This document shows positions 7,159 through 15,580 of a stretch of DNA of 40,816 nucleotides, piece after piece. Where the stretch lies: NCBI GenBank assembly GCA_900540085.1, contig UQEU01000012.1, forward strand, positions 1 to 40,816, written 5' to 3'. Each line of letters begins with the position of its first letter. The stretch's first letter is position 1. Source of the stretch: an uncultured Eubacteriales bacterium (GTDB lineage Bacteria > Bacillota > Clostridia > Oscillospirales > Acutalibacteraceae). Made by a program: the position numbers and the translations under genes. The notes under the pieces are model-generated. The model made no database searches, was not told the DNA's origin, and saw only the letters and a program-made list of their open reading frames with translations.

Positions 7159-8741
7159 TGATACAGCTCAGACCTTATCAAGAAGAAAGTAAAAGGGCTG
7201 TTTTTAATGAGTGGGAGCAGGGAATATTAAAAACCCTGCTCGTTCTTCCTACCGGCACGGGCAAAACAATTGTTTTTGCAGCGATAACCAATGATTGTGT
7301 CCAAAAAGGCGAAAGGGTTCTTATTTTGGCGCACAGAGGAGAATTACTTGAACAGGCTGCGGATAAAATTAAAAAATCTACAGGGCTTGAATGTGCTGTT
7401 GAAAAGGCAGAAGAAAGCTGTTTAAATTCTTGGTACAGAATAACAGTAGGTTCTGTTCAGTCGCTGATGAGAGAGAAAAGACTTAATCAATTTGATAAGC
7501 ATTATTTTGACACGATTATAATTGATGAAGCACATCACTGTATCTCAGAAAGTTATCAAAGAATACTTGATTATTTTTCTGACGCAAAAGTGCTCGGCGT
7601 TACTGCTACGCCTGATAGGGGAGATATGAGGAATTTAGGTCAAGTGTTTAACAGCCTTGCTTACGAATATACTCTCCCTAAAGCAATCAAAGAAGGTTAT
7701 TTGTCGCCTATTAAAGCACTTACTATTCCTCTTAAACTTGATTTGTCTTCAGTTTCAACACAGGCGGGGGATTTTAAAGCATCAGAAATCGGGACTGCAT
7801 TAGACCCTTATCTTGAACAAATTGCCGTTGAAATGACAAAGTATTGTGCTGACAGAAAAACAGTCGTGTTTTTACCTCTTATTAAAACAAGTCAAAAGTT
7901 CAGAGATTTATTGAACAAACACGGTTTTCGTGCTGCGGAAGTAAACGGAAGCAGTGATGACCGAACGGAAGTTTTAAAAGACTTTGAAAATAATAAATAC
8001 AATGTATTGTGTAATTCTATGCTTTTAACAGAGGGCTGGGATTGTCCGGATGTAGATTGTATTGTTGTTTTAAGACCGACAAAGGTCAGAAGTCTTTACT
8101 GTCAGATGGTCGGCAGGGGAACGAGATTGTCCGAAGGCAAAACTCATTTATTGTTACTTGATTTTCTATGGCACACAGAAAGACATGAACTTTGTCATCC
8201 TGCTAATCTTATATGTGAATCACCCGAAGTTTCTAAAAAAATGACTGATAATCTCAGTGAAAATTCGGGTTATCCTGTCGATATTGAGCAGGCTGCCGAA
8301 CAGGCTGAAAGTGATGTTGTTGCTCAGCGTGAAGAAGCACTTGCAAAACAACTTTCTGAGATGAAAAAAAGAAAAAGAAAACTTGTTGACCCGTTGCAAT
8401 TTGAAATGTCTATTCAAGCGGAGGATTTGGCTAATTATGTACCGTCTTTTGGTTGGGAAATGATGCCACCGTCTGATAAACAAGTCAAAGCACTTGAAAA
8501 ACTCGGAATTTTCCCTGACCAAATTGAAAACGCAGGTAAGGCTGCATTGTTACTTGACAGGCTCAATAAACGCAGAGAAGAAAATCTTACAACACCAAAA
8601 CAAATCAGATTTTTGGAAGGCAAAGGGTTTAAGCATGTCGGTACTTGGCAATTTGAAACGGCAAGAAAGTTAATTGACCGCATTGCCGCTAACGGTTGGA
8701 GAATACCACACGATATAAATATTGAAACATACGGAGCGTAA
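7158..8741 (+). CDS. SF2 DEAH-box helicase
   Basis: 527 residues with the ordered superfamily 2 motifs: Walker A PTGTGKT (31-37), motif Ia AHRGELLEQ, DEAH (123-126, IIDEAHH), motif III TATPDRG (149-155), and motif VI QMVGRGTR. RecA-like domains 1 and 2 occupy about 1-340; the C-terminal 150 residues are a phage-specific extension (SDKQVKALEKLGIFPDQI and TPKQIRFLEGKGF repeats). It would unwind DNA during phage replication or recombination. Overlaps DUF669 by one base and is 2 nt from the primase-helicase. Confidence 0.9.
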   Translation: MIQLRPYQEESKRAVFNEWEQGILKTLLVLPTGTGKTIVFAAITNDCVQKGERVLILAHRGELLEQAADKIKKSTGLECAVEKAEESCLNSWYRITVGSVQSLMREKRLNQFDKHYFDTIIIDEAHHCISESYQRILDYFSDAKVLGVTATPDRGDMRNLGQVFNSLAYEYTLPKAIKEGYLSPIKALTIPLKLDLSSVSTQAGDFKASEIGTALDPYLEQIAVEMTKYCADRKTVVFLPLIKTSQKFRDLLNKHGFRAAEVNGSSDDRTEVLKDFENNKYNVLCNSMLLTEGWDCPDVDCIVVLRPTKVRSLYCQMVGRGTRLSEGKTHLLLLDFLWHTERHELCHPANLICESPEVSKKMTDNLSENSGYPVDIEQAAEQAESDVVAQREEALAKQLSEMKKRKRKLVDPLQFEMSIQAEDLANYVPSFGWEMMPPSDKQVKALEKLGIFPDQIENAGKAALLLDRLNKRREENLTTPKQIRFLEGKGFKHVGTWQFETARKLIDRIAANGWRIPHDINIETYGA

Positions 8742-8743
8742 CA

Positions 8744-10972
8744 ATGGAAAATAATATAGATTTAAATGCAGTACTCGATTTTCTTGACCCTTCAACGCTT
8801 GACTACACAGAGTGGACAAATGTGGGTATGGCTCTTAAAGAAGAAGGCTATTCCTGTAATGTTTGGGAGCAATGGAGTGCACGAGACTCTGCAAGATACC
8901 ACCCGGGAGAATGTGAAAAGAAATGGTGCACATTCGGAAATTACAGCGGTTCTGTAGTTACGGCAGGAAGTGTCATTCAAATGGCTCTTGACAGAGGTTG
9001 GAAACCAAAAGGAGATTTTGAAGACCGTGCGCTTGATTGGGATGACCAAATAAGTGATGACTACATCATTGTTGACAAAGCATATATTCAGGAAGAAGAA
9101 ATAAAAGAACCTGTAAATTTCAATCCCGTCAATGAAATAGTAACATATCTTGAAACTTTGTTTTCTCCTGATGAAACAATAGGCTATGTCGTTGAAAGTT
9201 GGAAAAATGATAAAGGTAAATATGTTCCGTCTAAAGGCGCTTACGACAGGACGGCAGGAGAACTTATCCGAAAACTTAATGAATGTAACGGAGATATAGG
9301 ATTAGTTCTCGGCGATTATAACAAGGAAGCAGGGGCGTGGATTAGATTCAATCCTCTTGACGGTAAAGGTGTTAAAAATGAAAATGTTACGGAATACAGA
9401 TATGCACTTGTTGAATCGGATAATATGGACTTAAGCAGACAGCAGGCTATATTAAAAGAACTTGAACTTCCTATCGCTGTTCTTGTCTATTCGGGTAAAA
9501 AATCAATTCACGCAATAGTGCGTGTTGACGCTTCGGATTTTAAAGAGTATCAAAAAAGAGTTGAGTATCTATACAACATCTGCACAAAAAACGGGATGAG
9601 TATAGATAAACAGAACAAAAATCCTTCAAGATTAAGTCGTCTTCCGGGAGTAATTCGAGATAATCATAAGCAGTTTATCATTGATACAAATATAGGGAAA
9701 TCTTCTTGGGATGAGTGGTACGAGTGGATTGAAGGCGTTAATGATAATTTACCTGAACCTGAAAGTATGGAATCGGTTTGGGATAACCTTCCCGAATTAG
9801 CACCGCCGCTTATTGACGGTGTACTCAGACAGGGACATAAAATGCTTGTTGCAGGTCCTTCAAAAGCGGGCAAAAGTTATGCATTGATTGAACTATGCTG
9901 CAGTATTGCCGAAGGTAAAAGTTGGATGGGCTTTAGTTGTGCTCAAGGTAAGGTGCTTTATGTAAACCTTGAACTTGACAGAGCGTCTTGTCTGCACAGA
10001 TTTAAAGATGTTTATTCTTCATTGCATTGGCAACCTAAATACCTTTCTAACATTGATATTTGGAATTTAAGAGGTAACTCCATACCTATGGATAAACTCG
10101 CCCCTAAACTTATCAGAAGAGCTGCGAAAAAGAATTATATAGCCGTTATTATTGACCCTATCTATAAGGTTATAACAGGCGATGAAAATTCTGCCGACCA
10201 AATGGCTAAATTCTGCAATCAGTTTGATAAGGTGTGTACGGAACTCGGTTGTGCTGTTATTTACTGTCATCACCATTCAAAAGGTGGGCAAGGCAATAAA
10301 AAATCAATGGACAGAGCGTCAGGTTCGGGCGTTTTTGCAAGAGATCCGGATGCATTGCTTGACCTTATCGAACTTGAGGTTTCAGAAGAGATTACAGAAC
10401 AGCAGACGGACCGTGAAATTTGCAATATGTGTCAAAAATGGCTCGTTCGGTTTAACACCGACCTGGAAGATTACAGCAGAGACGATTTAATTGTAAAAGA
10501 TAAGATTTTAAGCATTTGCAAGCGAGAGTTAAACGACAACACATTACAACGAATGTGGGAAGAAATCAGAGATTTAAAAAAGAAGATTAAGCAACGGACT
10601 GCGTGGCGTATCGAAGGTACTCTCAGAGAATTCCCTAAATTTGAGCCGTTGAATGTATGGTTCAGTTATCCTGTTCACAAAATAGACGATTCGGATGTTC
10701 TTAAAGATATAAGCACAGAAGAAAAACCTTTTTGGCAAAGAGGAAAAGAAAAGCGAAAGGAGAACGCTAAATCCAAAAGAGATAAAATCAATCTTGAACT
10801 CGAAATGGCTTACAGTTTACTGTCGTCTGAAAATGAAGTTATAACGATTGGTGATATTGCAGAAGAATGGTCAATGAGCAAGAAAGGTGTTAAAGACAGA
10901 ATTAATAAAAGTGATGATTTTTATTATGAAAACGGTATAGTTTATCGCAAGGAAGAAAGTGGAAATGACTAA
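8744..10972 (+). CDS. Primase-helicase (PriCT-2-like + AEP-like primase + AAA helicase)
   Basis: 742 residues with several modules. Residues 1-90 resemble the PriCT-2 domain (WTNVGMALKEEG, KKWCTFG, TAGSVIQMA). Residues about 160-330 look like an archaeo-eukaryotic-type primase fold (AGAWIRFNP, ALVESDN, KSIHAIVRVD, NPSRLSRLPG). Residues 355-560 are a RepA/DnaB-like AAA motor with Walker A GPSKAGKS (371-378) and Walker B VIIDPIYK, plus HHHSKGG. The tail holds a winged-helix segment (IGDIAEEWSMSKKGVKDR). It would prime and unwind at the phage origin, which probably lies immediately downstream: its last codons are already inside the first repeat. Confidence 0.85.
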   Translation: MENNIDLNAVLDFLDPSTLDYTEWTNVGMALKEEGYSCNVWEQWSARDSARYHPGECEKKWCTFGNYSGSVVTAGSVIQMALDRGWKPKGDFEDRALDWDDQISDDYIIVDKAYIQEEEIKEPVNFNPVNEIVTYLETLFSPDETIGYVVESWKNDKGKYVPSKGAYDRTAGELIRKLNECNGDIGLVLGDYNKEAGAWIRFNPLDGKGVKNENVTEYRYALVESDNMDLSRQQAILKELELPIAVLVYSGKKSIHAIVRVDASDFKEYQKRVEYLYNICTKNGMSIDKQNKNPSRLSRLPGVIRDNHKQFIIDTNIGKSSWDEWYEWIEGVNDNLPEPESMESVWDNLPELAPPLIDGVLRQGHKMLVAGPSKAGKSYALIELCCSIAEGKSWMGFSCAQGKVLYVNLELDRASCLHRFKDVYSSLHWQPKYLSNIDIWNLRGNSIPMDKLAPKLIRRAAKKNYIAVIIDPIYKVITGDENSADQMAKFCNQFDKVCTELGCAVIYCHHHSKGGQGNKKSMDRASGSGVFARDPDALLDLIELEVSEEITEQQTDREICNMCQKWLVRFNTDLEDYSRDDLIVKDKILSICKRELNDNTLQRMWEEIRDLKKKIKQRTAWRIEGTLREFPKFEPLNVWFSYPVHKIDDSDVLKDISTEEKPFWQRGKEKRKENAKSKRDKINLELEMAYSLLSSENEVITIGDIAEEWSMSKKGVKDRINKSDDFYYENGIVYRKEESGND

Positions 10973-11177
10973 GGTTGTTTCCTATGGAAATCAGTGGAAA
11001 TGTTAAGGTCGTTTCCCAGGGGTGGAAATAGTGGAAATAACTATAGTCTTTTCCCGGGGTGGAAATGACCTGTATATTATATATAACTTTTTGCATTTCC
11101 CCCTGTACCTTGCACATGTCATTGCGGGGATAAGTTGTGCGAAGCTTACGCACAACAACTTACCCGCTGACAATGAC
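10959..11177. repeat. Iteron-like repeats plus long hairpin: candidate replication origin
   Basis: GTGGAAATG/A occurs five times, at 10959, 10994, 11022, 11031 and 11059, within a roughly 35-bp imperfect unit that also contains TTTCC stretches. An AT-rich segment follows (TATATTATATATAAC), then a long interrupted inverted repeat: GTCATTG 11118-11124 with CAATGAC 11171-11177, GCGGG 11124-11128 with CCCGC 11163-11167, TAAGTTGT with ACAACTTA, and GTTGTGCG 11134-11141 with CGCACAAC 11149-11156. There is no T run, so it is not an ordinary terminator. Repeats, AT-rich DNA and position beside the primase-helicase suggest an origin. Confidence 0.6.
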
Positions 11178-11207
11178 TAAAGGAAAATTTTTTAGGAGAT
11201 GATTTTT

Positions 11208-11609
11208 TTGAAAAACAACATGCAATTTTTTATGCCGATGAATCCGCCGACTGTTACATATCAGCAACATAAAATTTCAACTAAATCTGGTAAACCTGTT
11301 TTTTATGACACACCTGAAATTAAATCTGCAAAATTAAAACTCAGAGATAATCTTGCTGCACATATTCCTGACAAGCCTTTTGAAAGCGGTGTAAGGTTTA
11401 TGGTAAAGTGGTTGTTCCCAATTTCAGGCAATCACAGTAACGGAGAATATAAAATCTCTAAACCCGATACAGACAATTTACAAAAAATGCTTAAAGATAT
11501 AATGACCGAGTTGAAATTTTGGAAAGACGACGCTTTGGTCGCTTCCGAAATAGTGGAAAAGTTTTATGCTGACATTCCGGGTCTGTTTATCGTTATACAG
11601 GAGCTTTGA
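11208..11609 (+). CDS. rusA: RusA-family Holliday junction resolvase
   Basis: About 133 residues. KPDTDNLQKMLKDIM and FWKDDALV carry the three acidic metal-binding residues of RusA endonucleases; MNPPTVTYQQHK matches the N-terminal strand. It would cut four-way junctions at the end of phage recombination. Start: the in-frame ATG at 11199 touches the AGGAG site, so a TTG at 11208, 9 nt from it, is the likelier start. Confidence 0.85.
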   Translation: MKNNMQFFMPMNPPTVTYQQHKISTKSGKPVFYDTPEIKSAKLKLRDNLAAHIPDKPFESGVRFMVKWLFPISGNHSNGEYKISKPDTDNLQKMLKDIMTELKFWKDDALVASEIVEKFYADIPGLFIVIQEL

Positions 11610-11610
11610 T

Positions 11611-11832
11611 ATGTTGTTGTCAGATGTGAAAAAGAATTTAGGCGAATTTGTCTTGTATTCAGATGTGAATATGGAAAATACAAAATATAAATTAACCGCC
11701 TGTATTCTTCGGAAAAATAAAAATAATGAATTTGTTTATTCCGCTGAATTGCAGGATGTTAACAATAACAGTATCTTATTTTGCAGTTTAGATAAAATTA
11801 AAAAGTTTGAAGTAAAGGAGAAAACAAAATGA
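11611..11832 (+). CDS. Small conserved-looking phage protein, unknown
   Basis: 73 residues; ATG at 11611 follows AGGAG by 8 nt and the frame starts right after the rusA stop. Predicted beta-rich (KYKLTACILRKNKNNEFVYSAELQD), no recognised motif or membrane span. Overlaps the next ATG by 4 nt. Upstream in-frame codons lack a ribosome site. Confidence 0.6.
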   Translation: MLLSDVKKNLGEFVLYSDVNMENTKYKLTACILRKNKNNEFVYSAELQDVNNNSILFCSLDKIKKFEVKEKTK

Positions 11833-12323
11833 ACATTGAAATTAAAAACCTTGACAATCTTACAGAAGATGAAAAAGAAACATTTAACAGGCTTGTTGCA
11901 AAAGCAAACAAAAAATCTAAAGTTTTTAAACCTAAAACTAACCAACCCTACTATATCGTATCCGCTGAAGGCGAAATAGTTGATGATATTTGGGAGGATT
12001 TAGATTGGGATAATGATATGTTTAATTTGGGTAATTGTTTTGAAACCAAAGAACAGGCAGAATTTGCTATCGATAAGCAGAAAGTCTATACAGAGCTTAA
12101 ACGCTATGCACTTGAGCATAATGAGGAAGAGATTGATTGGAATGACATAGACAAATGTAAATGGTGTATTACAAAAGATTGTGGTAAATTAAATGTTCAT
12201 TGTTTTTGCCGAATACATTTTCTAAATCAAATCTATTTCACAAGTGAAGAAATAGCACAAAATGCAATCAAAGAAATTGGCGAGTACAGAATTAAAAAAT
12301 ATTTATTTGAGGTGGAAGAATGA
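11829..12323 (+). CDS. Hypothetical acidic phage protein
   Basis: 164 residues with AAAGGAG upstream. A central motif (QPYYIVSAEGEIVDDIW, then NCFETKEQAEFAID) and a C-terminal echo (IYFTSEEIAQNAIKEIG) suggest two copies of a small domain; a Cys-rich stretch (CKWCITKDCG, CFC) lies between. I have seen this layout in Firmicutes phage replication regions but know no function. Ends in a 4-nt overlap with the next gene. Confidence 0.6.
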   Translation: MNIEIKNLDNLTEDEKETFNRLVAKANKKSKVFKPKTNQPYYIVSAEGEIVDDIWEDLDWDNDMFNLGNCFETKEQAEFAIDKQKVYTELKRYALEHNEEEIDWNDIDKCKWCITKDCGKLNVHCFCRIHFLNQIYFTSEEIAQNAIKEIGEYRIKKYLFEVEE

Positions 12324-12484
12324 CTGAAGATGAACCAAAAACGAAGTTCAACTGCTATTTCTATGACTTTAAAAACAAGAATTGCAGAATATTGAGAAAG
12401 TTGTATTGTGAGAACGAAAGCAACTGCAAGTTTTTCAAAACTTGTGAACAATACGCAAAGGAGAAAGAAAGATATGACTTATGA
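12320..12484 (+). CDS. Cysteine-rich 54-residue phage protein
   Basis: Starts at the ATG in AGAATGACT after GAGGTGGAAG and ends inside the next gene. Cysteines at 12, 22, 30, 36 and 42, the last three in YCENESNCKFFKTC, suggest a small zinc-binding domain. It is too short for ordinary ORF cut-offs, but the ribosome site, overlapping position and Cys spacing make it credible. Function unknown. Confidence 0.65.
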   Translation: MTEDEPKTKFNCYFYDFKNKNCRILRKLYCENESNCKFFKTCEQYAKEKERYDL

Positions 12485-12818
12485 CGATTTGAAAAAATAC
12501 AGGATTTTGCAAGTGTCAATAAATGATATTCAGGAAGAACTGCTTGATGTTTCTATGCTGAAAGATAATGCTTGGAATTATTACGGCTTTCAGAAAAAAT
12601 TGGAAAACGAACTTGAAGATAAAAGAGTTGAAGCACTTAAGTCTATTGAGGAAATCGAAAACTACATATCGACTATAAATGACTGCACCGTGCAGGCGAT
12701 TGCACGAAAGAGATTTATCCTTGGCAAGACTTGGTCTCAAATCGGCAGAGATATGTTTATGGACAGAACTACCGTCAGCAGAATTCTTAAAAATTATATT
12801 AAAAATAGGAGCGCTTAA
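12474..12818 (+). CDS. ArpU/RinA-like late transcription regulator
   Basis: 114 residues from the ATG at 12474 (AAGGAG 10 nt upstream). The N-terminal half is a charged coiled-coil-like helix; the C-terminal part, AIARKRFILGKTWSQIG then DRTTVSRIL, is a sigma-70 region 4-like helix-turn-helix as in the ArpU/DUF1492 late regulators. It is the last early gene, just before a terminator and the first late promoter-like motif at 12873, so control of late genes through the motifs at 12873-12906 and 21656-21689 is likely. Confidence 0.75.
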   Translation: MTYDDLKKYRILQVSINDIQEELLDVSMLKDNAWNYYGFQKKLENELEDKRVEALKSIEEIENYISTINDCTVQAIARKRFILGKTWSQIGRDMFMDRTTVSRILKNYIKNRSA

Positions 12819-12828
12819 AAACGCTCCT
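12807..12828 (+). terminator. Hairpin over the end of the late-regulator gene
   Basis: AGGAGCG (12807-12813) pairs with CGCTCCT (12822-12828) and contains the stop codon. It lacks a T run; it probably protects the 3' end or supports the terminator that follows. Confidence 0.4.
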
Positions 12829-12840
12829 TACAAACACAAC

Positions 12841-12867
12841 AGGACAGTGAAAAACTGTCCTTTTTTT
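12841..12867 (+). terminator. Intrinsic terminator of the early operon
   Basis: AGGACAGT (12841-12848), GAAAA loop, ACTGTCCT (12854-12861), then a T7 run. It closes the early/replication operon immediately before the late promoter-like motif. Confidence 0.85.
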
Positions 12868-12872
12868 AATAC

Positions 12873-12906
12873 TTGCACACAAATCCCACTCGAAATATTA
12901 TATAAT
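12873..12906 (+). promoter_or_regulatory. Late promoter-like motif, copy 1
   Basis: TTGCACACAAATCCCA followed by TATAAT at 12901-12906. The block CACAAATCCCA (12878-12888) starts 23 bp before TATAAT, exactly as in copy 2 before the large terminase (21661 and 21684). There is no normal -35 at 17 bp, which fits a promoter needing an activator. The start site would be about 12913, where a long stem-loop begins. Confidence 0.6.
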
Positions 12907-12914
12907 TATATTCA

Positions 12915-12998
12915 AGGAACGGCAGGGAAGTTTTTTACCTCGCTTTGCAATATGCCCCATAATCTCCTTCCAAATTTTTTTGATACCTGCCGTTTCCT
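12915..12998 (+). other. Long stem-loop ahead of the small terminase operon
   Basis: AGGAACGGCAGG (12915-12926) pairs with CCTGCCGTTTCCT (12986-12998, one bulge); a second layer GGAAG/CTTCC lies inside. It coincides with the expected 5' end of the late transcript. It may be a 5' RNA structure or, being just upstream of the small terminase, part of the packaging site. No coding frame seen here. Confidence 0.5.
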
Positions 12999-13025
12999 GT
13001 TTATATATTTTACGGAGGTGTCGTT

Positions 13026-13247
13026 ATGAACGAACAGGAATTTAAACGATTTACAGACAAAACTTTTCAAATGATGTACGAACACTTATTTTATGCAAAA
13101 CTGAACAGTGAAGCAGAAAAAGGTCGTATGAGTGAAAAAGACAAACAAAAAACATTCAAAATGCTTGCAGTGTTCAAAAGACACGGTGTCGGTATTGCAG
13201 ACGCTATGGAAATAATATCAGAATTGGGGGATGTACTCGGTGAATAA
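13026..13247 (+). CDS. Small late-operon protein, unknown
   Basis: 73 residues with ACGGAGGTG upstream. Helical, charged (FKRFTDKTFQMMYEHLFYAK, MSEKDKQKTFKML); no motif recognised. First gene of the first late unit, overlapping the next start. Its neighbours suggest a role in packaging or its control, which is inference only. Confidence 0.65.
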   Translation: MNEQEFKRFTDKTFQMMYEHLFYAKLNSEAEKGRMSEKDKQKTFKMLAVFKRHGVGIADAMEIISELGDVLGE

Positions 13248-13551
13248 AATCTATTACGAAGACTATGCAAACCATTGTATGAGATATTATACAAGATTTC
13301 CCGACGCTGTTTTTGACAGTTCGGTGTCGGCTAAAGATTGGCTTGCAGTAAATCAATCTCTGAAAGAGTTTAAAAACTCTGAAAAAGATTTCCTTATAGC
13401 TTGTTACAAGTCAAGACAAGAGGAATTTGAAAAATCTGTCTGCATTGTGGCTAAAGAATATGAGATTAAACCCTCGTATGTTTGGCGCTGTATCAGAAAA
13501 CTTCAAAAACTTATCGCCGTAAACAGAGGCCTTGTGAAAGGGTGTGAGTAA
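13240..13551 (+). CDS. Small late-operon protein with helix-turn-helix-like end
   Basis: About 103 residues. The GTG at 13240 lies 9 nt after GGGGG and is preferred to an ATG at 13231 that touches it. The C-terminal half (VAKEYEIKPSYVWRCIRKLQKL) looks like a helix-turn-helix. It ends exactly before the GTG of the small terminase, so translation is coupled; a terminase accessory or DNA-recognition role is possible. Confidence 0.6.
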   Translation: MNKIYYEDYANHCMRYYTRFPDAVFDSSVSAKDWLAVNQSLKEFKNSEKDFLIACYKSRQEEFEKSVCIVAKEYEIKPSYVWRCIRKLQKLIAVNRGLVKGCE

Positions 13552-14109
13552 GTGCCTAAAGAAAACAATTCTGAATTAATTGTTGCTAAATCAAACAAAC
13601 CTAAAAGGGGGAGGGGCGGTACTCAAAATTTTCCGTCTGCTAAAACAGTTATCGAAACTGAAGAAGACAGAGCACTTGTACAACAACTGCTTGGAGAGGT
13701 TTTAGTCGAATACAAAAAACCAAAAGTAAAAAACGATGAAGAACTCGCACAAAGACTTGATGACTATTTCTTGCATTGCAGTAAAACAGGTCAAATTCCC
13801 ACTATTGAAGAAATGTGTATGTGTACAGGATATTCTCAATCGTCAGTTTGGGATTGGGAAACGGGAAGAACTAAAGGATTTAGCCCTCAAACGCACGAAA
13901 TTATTAAAAAAGCAAAGCATTTTTTAAAGACTTTTGACGCAAAATTGGTGATTGCAGGCAAAATGAATTTTCTTGCCTATTGTTTTAGGGCAAAGAACTA
14001 TTACGGGATGGTGGATAAGACTGAACATATTTTAACACCTACTCAACCAACCGTCGAAGATTATTCCATAGACGAAATAAAGCAGAAATACATAGAAAGC
14101 CCTGAGTAA
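13552..14109 (+). CDS. terS: Terminase small subunit
   Basis: 185 residues from a GTG directly after the previous stop. Residues about 60-150 (DDYFLHCSKTGQIPTIEEM, GYSQSSVWDWE, AKHFLKTFDAKLVIAGKMN, FRAKNYYGMVDKTEHILTP) match small terminases of clostridial siphoviruses: a helix-turn-helix DNA-recognition domain followed by an oligomerisation region. It recognises the packaging site and presents DNA to the large subunit. Unusually, the large subunit is 7.6 kb away at 21696. Confidence 0.8.
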   Translation: MPKENNSELIVAKSNKPKRGRGGTQNFPSAKTVIETEEDRALVQQLLGEVLVEYKKPKVKNDEELAQRLDDYFLHCSKTGQIPTIEEMCMCTGYSQSSVWDWETGRTKGFSPQTHEIIKKAKHFLKTFDAKLVIAGKMNFLAYCFRAKNYYGMVDKTEHILTPTQPTVEDYSIDEIKQKYIESPE

Positions 14110-14131
14110 TGAACCTCGGGGCTTGTTTTTT
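14099..14131 (+). terminator. Terminator after terS
   Basis: GCCCTGAG (14099-14106) pairs with CTCGGGGC (14115-14122, one wobble), followed by TTGTTTTTT. The stem includes the terS stop codon. It ends the first late unit before the leftward island. Confidence 0.7.
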
Positions 14132-14335
14132 GCGACTATTCATAACGACTGTTGAGTGTAAATACTGAAAATATCAAATACAAGAACTCACAGTGCGTTT
14201 TTAATGTTGAGTAATGAAAGTTGATTACTAAAAATATAAAGTGTCTTAAATCGGCTCACATTTAATATTTTCGACTATCTGCTATTACATCAGCCTCTGA
14301 AAAAAGGTAATCGACTATTGCAGATAAGTAAAAAA

Positions 14336-14361
14336 AGCCGTCAGCGACTATTCTGACGGCT
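14336..14361 (-). terminator. Leftward terminator of the Fic operon
   Basis: AGCCGTCAG (14336-14344) and CTGACGGCT (14353-14361) form a 9-bp stem; the loop is exactly CGACTATT. Read leftward it is followed by T7. It contains the Fic stop codon. Confidence 0.8.
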
Positions 14362-14962
14362 CTGTAGATAAGTTGTAGGTGTTGTATCCCTCGTAATAAT
14401 AACTTGCGTCAATGCCTTTCATATAGACAGTACGGTCGTTTATTTTGTCAGTTAATGCGGACTTCAACAAAAATTTGATTTCAATATCTTTGACGGGACT
14501 GCGTTCCATAGCAAGTAAATAGTCTTCTTTATCGACTTTGTCCCAATCAATGACTTGTTTTAATTCTCTTTTTAAAATGCAGTCAAGCCATATTCTCGTA
14601 CTTCTGCCGTTGCCCTCTCTAAAAGGGTGTGCAATGTTCATCTCAACATATTTTTCGACTATTTCGTCAAATGTTGATTGTGGCATTTTGTCAATGTTTT
14701 CAAGTGCTGCATTTAAATACATAACGGGAGCAAAACGGAAATTGCCTTTTGCAATGTTTACAGTCCTTATTTTACCTGCAAAGTCGTAAATATCCTCAAA
14801 TAAATACTTGTGAATGTCTGACAAACCTTTAAAGGTGCCGACTTCGAAAGTATCAAGCAAACCGTTTTCAAACAGTTCAAGTGCCTTTATTTTGCTTGTT
14901 CTCTCTTCGACTGTTGCAAGTTCAGAACTGCTTGTAATGTTCAATTTGTTTTCTAAAGCCAT
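14348..14962 (-). CDS. Fic-family AMP-transferase, class III (self-inhibited)
   Basis: 204 residues from the ATG at 14962 (GGGAAAG upstream; a GTG three codons earlier is the alternative). The full Fic motif HPFREGNGRSTR is at 112-123, with catalytic His112 and both arginines. SYYYEG at 187-192 matches the C-terminal inhibitory (S/T)xxxE(G/N) helix of class III Fic proteins such as the Neisseria enzyme. It would transfer AMP to a protein target and be held inactive by its own C-terminal helix. Last gene of a leftward run with a DUF4258/YgiT pair. No separate antitoxin is needed for class III. Confidence 0.9.
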   Translation of the reverse strand: MALENKLNITSSSELATVEERTSKIKALELFENGLLDTFEVGTFKGLSDIHKYLFEDIYDFAGKIRTVNIAKGNFRFAPVMYLNAALENIDKMPQSTFDEIVEKYVEMNIAHPFREGNGRSTRIWLDCILKRELKQVIDWDKVDKEDYLLAMERSPVKDIEIKFLLKSALTDKINDRTVYMKGIDASYYYEGYNTYNLSTEPSE

Positions 14963-14991
14963 AAAAAACACTTTCCCGACTATTCCGACTA

Positions 14992-15222
14992 TTATGCTAC
15001 ATTGTCGGAGTACTCGACTATTGCGACCTCTGTCATAAGACCTTTAATACTGTCAACAATTTCATCAAGCCTTTGTGCTACATCATTACTAAAAGCAACT
15101 TCTCCGCATTGTTCACACTTCAAACAAGGCACATTGCGAACTACAATAACGCATTTGTCTAAATCTACAACATAACTTGTTTTACTGTTGTTCATAGAAC
15201 CTTTACATAAATAGCAATACAT
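14992..15222 (-). CDS. YgiT/MqsA-type zinc-finger antitoxin
   Basis: 76 residues. C3-x2-C6 and C36-x2-C39-G-E form the zinc finger of YgiT-type antitoxins (MqsA N-terminal domain). The usual C-terminal helix-turn-helix of MqsA is missing, so regulation may depend on the nearby RHH protein. Starts 6 nt downstream of the DUF4258 gene (toxin first, as in mqsRA), which fits a toxin-antitoxin pair. Confidence 0.8.
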   Translation of the reverse strand: MYCYLCKGSMNNSKTSYVVDLDKCVIVVRNVPCLKCEQCGEVAFSNDVAQRLDEIVDSIKGLMTEVAIVEYSDNVA

Positions 15223-15228
15223 AAATTA

Positions 15229-15537
15229 TTACACCTTTCTTATTCTATTAGTTTTGTCAAATCTGTCATCAGGATAATAAACAGTTATCAATACCATACC
15301 GTTATCACAGATACTGCAAACAATGTGTAAATCAACATTCGACACTGATTTGCCGAGCAACAAACAAGACGGATAAGGGTAGTCCTGTTCGTATTGTTCA
15401 ATGATTTCTCCTGACAAAACAGCGTTGATAATATCATAACGGTTTATATTTCTTTGGTGCATACGATTGAGTATGTGAGAACTCCATATTATTTTATTAC
15501 TTTTACATAGTTTTTGTAAATCTTCAATGTTTATCAT
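15229..15537 (-). CDS. DUF4258 protein, probable toxin of a type II pair
   Basis: 102 residues. Landmarks WSSHILNRMHQRNI, AVLSGEIIEQYEQDYPYPSCLLLG and TVYYPDDRF match the DUF4258 family, RelE/MqsR-fold proteins found next to YgiT antitoxins. The His/Arg-rich helix probably forms the RNase site. The transcript is probably shared with 15581-15793 upstream and the antitoxin and Fic gene downstream. Confidence 0.8.
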   Translation of the reverse strand: MINIEDLQKLCKSNKIIWSSHILNRMHQRNINRYDIINAVLSGEIIEQYEQDYPYPSCLLLGKSVSNVDLHIVCSICDNGMVLITVYYPDDRFDKTNRIRKV

Positions 15538-15580
15538 TTTTTCACCTTAAAAATTTTTATCGACTATTGCGACTATTCGA

